Shown here: piece by piece, positions 5,904 through 8,094 of the stretch
Numbering within the stretch: position 1 is the first letter of the stretch
How the letters are laid out: each line of letters begins with the position of its first letter
DNA from: an uncultured Eubacteriales bacterium
GTDB lineage: Bacteria; Bacillota; Clostridia; Christensenellales; Aristaeellaceae
Direction of reading: 5' to 3'
Assembly: GCA_944353735.1 (NCBI GenBank)
Contig: CALVPU010000103.1
Location: 1 to 8,094 of the forward strand
DNA length: 8,094 nt
Position numbers and translations under genes: made by a program
Notes under the pieces: generated by a model
What the model was told of the DNA's origin: nothing
What the model saw: only the letters and a program-made list of their open reading frames with translations
The model's database searches: none

Positions 5904-6551
5904 ATGATCTTTGAAAAGAACGACAAGATTGTCTTTATCGGCGATTCCATCTCTGACTACGACCGCGCGCGGCCCGTCGGCGAAGGGCTGAACAGCGCCT
6001 GGGGACACAGCTACGTCGCCGACGTCGGCGCGCTGCTCGGCAGCGCTTATCCGGAACTCAACCTGCGGGTGGTGAACATGGGCATCGGCGGCAACCAGAT
6101 CCGCCACCTCGACGCGCGCTGGCAGTCGGATGTGCTCGACCTTAAGCCGGACTGGGTCAGCGTGCTCATCGGCATCAACGACGTCTGGCGCCAGTTCGAC
6201 ACCCCAACCATCGTCGAGGACCACGTTCCGCCGGAGGAATTCCGCGCGACCTACGAAAAGCTCGTCGAGCGGACGCTGCCGCGCGTCAAGGGCATGATCC
6301 TGATGACGCCGTTTTACATCGAGCCCAATCCCGCCGACGCCATGCGCGCGCGGATGGACGAATACGGCGCCATCGTCAAGGACGTGGCGCGCGCGCACGA
6401 CCTGATCTCGGTGGACCTGCAGGCCGGCTGGGAGACGCTGCTGGCGCACGTGCATTCTACCGCCATCGCCTGGGATCGCGTGCATCCCAATCAGGTCGGC
6501 TGCATGCACATCGCGCGCCAGTTCCTGCAGGCTGTCGGCTTCGACCGCTGA
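5904..6551 (+). CDS. SGNH/GDSL-family hydrolase, probable carbohydrate esterase
   Basis: This encodes 215 residues from ATG at 5904, reading MIFEKNDKIVFIGDSISDYD as family members do; GGGAAAGG lies about 9 nt upstream. An in-frame ATG at 5871 overlaps the GH3 stop as ATGA and would add 11 atypical residues, so I prefer 5904. Block I is GDSISD with nucleophile Ser15, block II MGIGGN (59-64), block III GIND with Asn92, and block V DRVHPN with Asp191 and His194. All catalytic positions are intact. No signal peptide is seen, so it is cytoplasmic. Close homologues are annotated as GDSL-type esterases, some acting on acetylated xylan- or rhamnogalacturonan-type sugars; the substrate here is inferred from the neighbouring GH3 gene. 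The pair probably removes acyl groups and terminal sugars from the same imported glycoside. Confidence 0.9.
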   Translation: MIFEKNDKIVFIGDSISDYDRARPVGEGLNSAWGHSYVADVGALLGSAYPELNLRVVNMGIGGNQIRHLDARWQSDVLDLKPDWVSVLIGINDVWRQFDTPTIVEDHVPPEEFRATYEKLVERTLPRVKGMILMTPFYIEPNPADAMRARMDEYGAIVKDVARAHDLISVDLQAGWETLLAHVHSTAIAWDRVHPNQVGCMHIARQFLQAVGFDR

Positions 6552-6702
6552 GCGCCGTCCCCTTGCGCACGGAAACGGACAGCGAGAACTGCCCGCCCGC
6601 CGCAATGCGCAAGGCGGGCAGAGGGGAGCGCTCTGAAACTTTGCTGCAGGCAAAGTTCCAGAGGGATCGATTCCGATGATTAAAAATCGGCAAAAGAATC
6701 CC
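6551..6702 (+). other. Structured 3' untranslated region after the esterase gene
   Basis: No gene is supported here. Several perfect inverted repeats are nested. AGCGC (6551-6555)/GCGCT (6628-6632) and CCCC/GGGG enclose two competing helices: CCTTGCGCA (6561-6569)/TGCGCAAGG (6606-6614) or CTGCCCGCC (6589-6597)/GGCGGGCAG (6613-6621). A 14-bp hairpin with one mismatch follows at 6631-6663 (CTCTGAAACTTTGC, 5-nt loop). A looser hairpin at 6663-6702 contains CCGAT/ATCGG. None has a proper T tail. This may be an mRNA-protective 3' structure, a mobile palindromic element, or a small RNA released from the transcript end. Confidence 0.5.
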
Positions 6703-6796
6703 GGAACATCAAGAAGCTGGTAATATCTTTTCACAGCGTTTTTTGTGTTTTCCCCATGCGCTTCCCCTGCGTTTGTGTAAGGGCAGGGACTGAACC

Positions 6797-6831
6797 AGGG
6801 CGTCCGGAACCTTCCGGACGCCCTGATTTTT
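6797..6831 (+). terminator. Strong intrinsic terminator of the GH3-esterase operon
   Basis: AGGGCGTCCGGAA and TTCCGGACGCCCT form a perfect 13-bp inverted repeat around CC (the innermost pairs must open to form the loop), followed by GATTTTTG. It lies about 245 nt after the esterase stop. The T run is only on the plus-strand side, so it serves rightward transcription. Bases 6703-6796 upstream of it are AT-richer and hold no gene I can support. Confidence 0.9.
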
Positions 6832-6857
6832 GTTATCCGCGTGCGGCGGAACAATGC

Positions 6858-6881
6858 GCGGCGCGCCTGAGGGCGCGCCGC
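6858..6881. repeat. Isolated 10-bp GC hairpin
   Basis: GCGGCGCGCC, loop TGAG, GGCGCGCCGC: a perfect 10-bp stem with a tetraloop. There is no T run on either side, so it is not a canonical terminator. It stands at the left edge of the repeat-rich convergent intergenic region and may belong to the same kind of palindromic element. Bases 6882-7035 after it show no supported gene or clear repeat. Confidence 0.6.
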
Positions 6882-7035
6882 ATGGACAATGGGATGGAGG
6901 AGTTATTTATTCAAAACGGCTCAGCCAGCTGCATGGCGAACCCCTTCGCGCAGCCGGGAAGCCGGAATGTTCGGAAAGCTGGCATCTAATGATCCTGTCC
7001 TGTTAAAATCGCCCTTTACGAGCGCATGTCCCGCC

Positions 7036-7680
7036 TTTTGACTGGAACGGCCTGTCAACGCCGTGGGGCTTTTTGCTGTTATGGCAGTACAGCGCATCGT
7101 TCCGAACCCGCCCGCGTGGCTGAGAAGGGATTTCAAAGGGACTGATTCCTTGGCGGGAGGGGCAGGGGACAATGCCTAAATGACTGCACTGTTCCTCTTC
7201 ACCGGAACAACCAGCCAACGCTGTGGGCGACTTTTTGTTGTTACGGCAGTATGACATGTCGCTTCGAATCTGCTTTCATGGTAAGAGGGGAAGGCTGGCA
7301 AAAGCGCTGGTTGCTTGGCGGGAGGGGCAGGGGGACAATGTATCAAAGACCGCATTTTTCTCTTGACTGGAAAGACCTGCCAACGCGGCGTGGCTTTTTG
7401 CTGTTATGGCAGTACGGCGCAACGCTCCGAACCCGCCCGCAGGGCGGGGAAGGGATTCCAAAGGGACGACTCCTTGGCGGGGGATTCGGGAAACGGCGTC
7501 CTCACTCCCGCATTCCCCTCTCGCCCAGAACGACCTGTCAACGCCGCGGGCGGCCCTCCGCCGCCCACGGCAGTACGGCGCAACGCTCCGAACCCGCCCG
7601 CAGGGCGGGAAAGGGATTCCAAAGGGACTGGTCCCTTTGGCAGGGGGTTCGGGGGACGGCGTCCCCCGAGGACGGGGGAT
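7036..7680. repeat. Four tandem copies of a ~160-bp palindrome-rich intergenic element
   Basis: Corresponding points recur at 7040, 7200, 7365 and 7523 (periods 160, 165 and 158 bp). Each unit has a segment like ACTGGAACGGCCTGTCAACG, then GGCAGTACGG, CCGAACCCGCCCGC, GGGATTCCAAAGGGAC and GGCGGGAGGGGCAGGGG. Copies 3 and 4 match at 59 of 60 positions (7408-7467 and 7569-7628); copy 2 is the most diverged in its middle. CCCGCCC-GCA-GGGCGGG hairpins occur at 7432-7448 and 7593-7609. Open frames through the array are in all frames and simply repeat the same peptides, so I treat them as non-coding. Possibilities are a REP/MITE-like mobile element, a repeated structured RNA, or a transcription-insulating region between convergent genes. 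Confidence 0.85.
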
Positions 7681-7735
7681 TTTCAAGGGGATCTATCCCC
7701 TTGAAGCGGGGGTTCAGGGGGACGCAGTCCCACTG
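7619..7735. repeat. Cluster of four strong hairpins at the end of the repeat array
   Basis: In order: CCAAAGGGA/TCCCTTTGG (7619-7640, 9 bp, 4-nt loop); CGGGGGAC/GTCCCCCG (7650-7668, 8 bp); TTCAAGGGGA/TCCCCTTGAA (7682-7705, 10 bp, loop TCTA); and CAGGGGGAC/GTCCCACTG (7715-7735, one mismatch). The second and fourth share the module GGGGTTC(A)GGGGGACG, so the module itself is duplicated. The last hairpin overlaps the 3' end of the permease gene. Several closely spaced hairpins without T runs could block transcription or exonucleases from both sides. Confidence 0.75.
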
Positions 7736-8094
7736 ACGATGCGGTAGTAGACGTGGGCGGTGACGGAATAGGTGACGGCGTAAAAGACCGAGAAGAAGAG
7801 CATCGACGCGCCCGTGCAGATCATCAGCAGCTTGACGTCCGTCAATCCAAAGACCATCATCACGCGCTGCACGATGAAGAACGCTACGCCCGTGTGCACG
7901 CAGGCGGCGATCAGCGGCAGGAAGAATACCGTCAGGACCTGACTGTTGATGCTGCGGCGAATCTCGCGGTCGTCCAAGCCGACGCTGCGCATGATGGCGT
8001 AGCGCGCGCGGTCATCATAACCTTCGGAGATCTGCTTGTAGTACATCATCAGCACCATCGCCATCACGAACAGCAGCCCGAGGAAGATCCCCAG
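7714..8094 (-). CDS. FtsX-like ABC transporter permease, C-terminal part (BceB/VraG type; gene runs off the right edge)
   Basis: 126 codons and a stop are visible; the frame is open to the window edge, so the start lies outside. The sequence includes MMYYKQISEGYDDRARYAIM (from about 8046 leftward), then VGLDDREIRRSINSQVLTVFFLPL, and ends with membrane helices and VTAHVYYRIVS. This is the typical C-terminus of FtsX-superfamily permeases of the BceB/VraG/SalY group, which export or sense peptide antibiotics such as bacitracin or lantibiotics. They act with an ATP-binding subunit and often a two-component system. Those partners would be upstream, outside the window. Three hydrophobic helices are visible in this part. 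The final GTASP and stop are encoded within a repeat-type hairpin, so the natural C-terminus may have been altered slightly. The substrate is not determinable. Confidence 0.88.
   Translation of the reverse strand: MGIFLGLLFVMAMVLMMYYKQISEGYDDRARYAIMRSVGLDDREIRRSINSQVLTVFFLPLIAACVHTGVAFFIVQRVMMVFGLTDVKLLMICTGASMLFFSVFYAVTYSVTAHVYYRIVSGTASP

Noticed and set aside
5802..6854. 350-codon minus-strand open frame opposite the esterase gene
   Set aside because: It lies antisense to an SGNH gene with an intact catalytic set and runs across the intrinsic terminator; no ribosome site or family signal is seen.
6881..6988. Possible 35-codon gene starting MDNGMEELFIQNG on the plus strand
   Set aside because: The ATG lies at the foot of a 10-bp hairpin with no ribosome site or promoter, and the peptide has no recognisable feature.
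7036..7680. CRISPR array
   Set aside because: The repeated unit is about 160 bp, diverged, and tandem without short unique spacers, so it does not fit a CRISPR array.
7003..7736. Several open frames of about 70-160 codons on both strands in the repeat array
   Set aside because: They exist in all frames, repeat the same peptides in step with the DNA repeats, and lack ribosome sites. They are translations of a non-coding repeat.

Overview
The window is uniformly GC-rich. Genes carry strong AGGAGG-type ribosome sites, some use GTG or TTG starts, and promoters are of the ordinary sigma-70/sigma-A type. With a QueT-family transporter, a BceB/VraG-like FtsX permease and a cytoplasmic GH3 + SGNH pair, this points to a high-GC anaerobic Firmicute (Clostridia, probably gut-associated). 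That placement is inference from gene content and style; no marker gene is present.

Layout, left to right. (1) 1-551, minus strand: the N-terminal 93 codons of a queT transporter gene, running off the left edge. It has a complete leader: promoter, a candidate preQ1-type aptamer, a terminator-like hairpin with a TTTT tail, a second GC-rich hairpin, then the ribosome site. (2) 654-3472, minus strand: a two-gene operon of unknown membrane proteins. Its promoter lies at about 3444-3472, with a hairpin-rich leader and a TTG start. The genes overlap by 4 bp (GTGA). The two proteins are paralogues; the downstream one differs mainly by a roughly 200-residue repetitive, low-complexity linker between its cytosolic N-terminal domain and its five-helix membrane domain. 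(3) 3544-6831, plus strand, divergent from (2): a GH3 glycosidase gene and an SGNH/GDSL esterase gene, probably co-transcribed and ending at a strong intrinsic terminator. They probably act together inside the cell on imported acylated glycosides or oligosaccharides. (4) 6832-7713: no convincing gene. It holds a strong isolated hairpin and four diverged tandem copies of a roughly 160-bp palindrome-rich element, followed by a cluster of GC-rich hairpins. (5) 7714-8094, minus strand: the C-terminal 126 residues of an FtsX-like ABC permease, whose last codons and stop lie inside the last repeat-type hairpin.

The parts I found most worth attention are the queT leader, the paralogous membrane pair with its expanding linker, and the tandem structured repeat array that appears to run into the permease stop codon. 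I see no CRISPR array, tRNA, rRNA, transposase or recognisable defence system.
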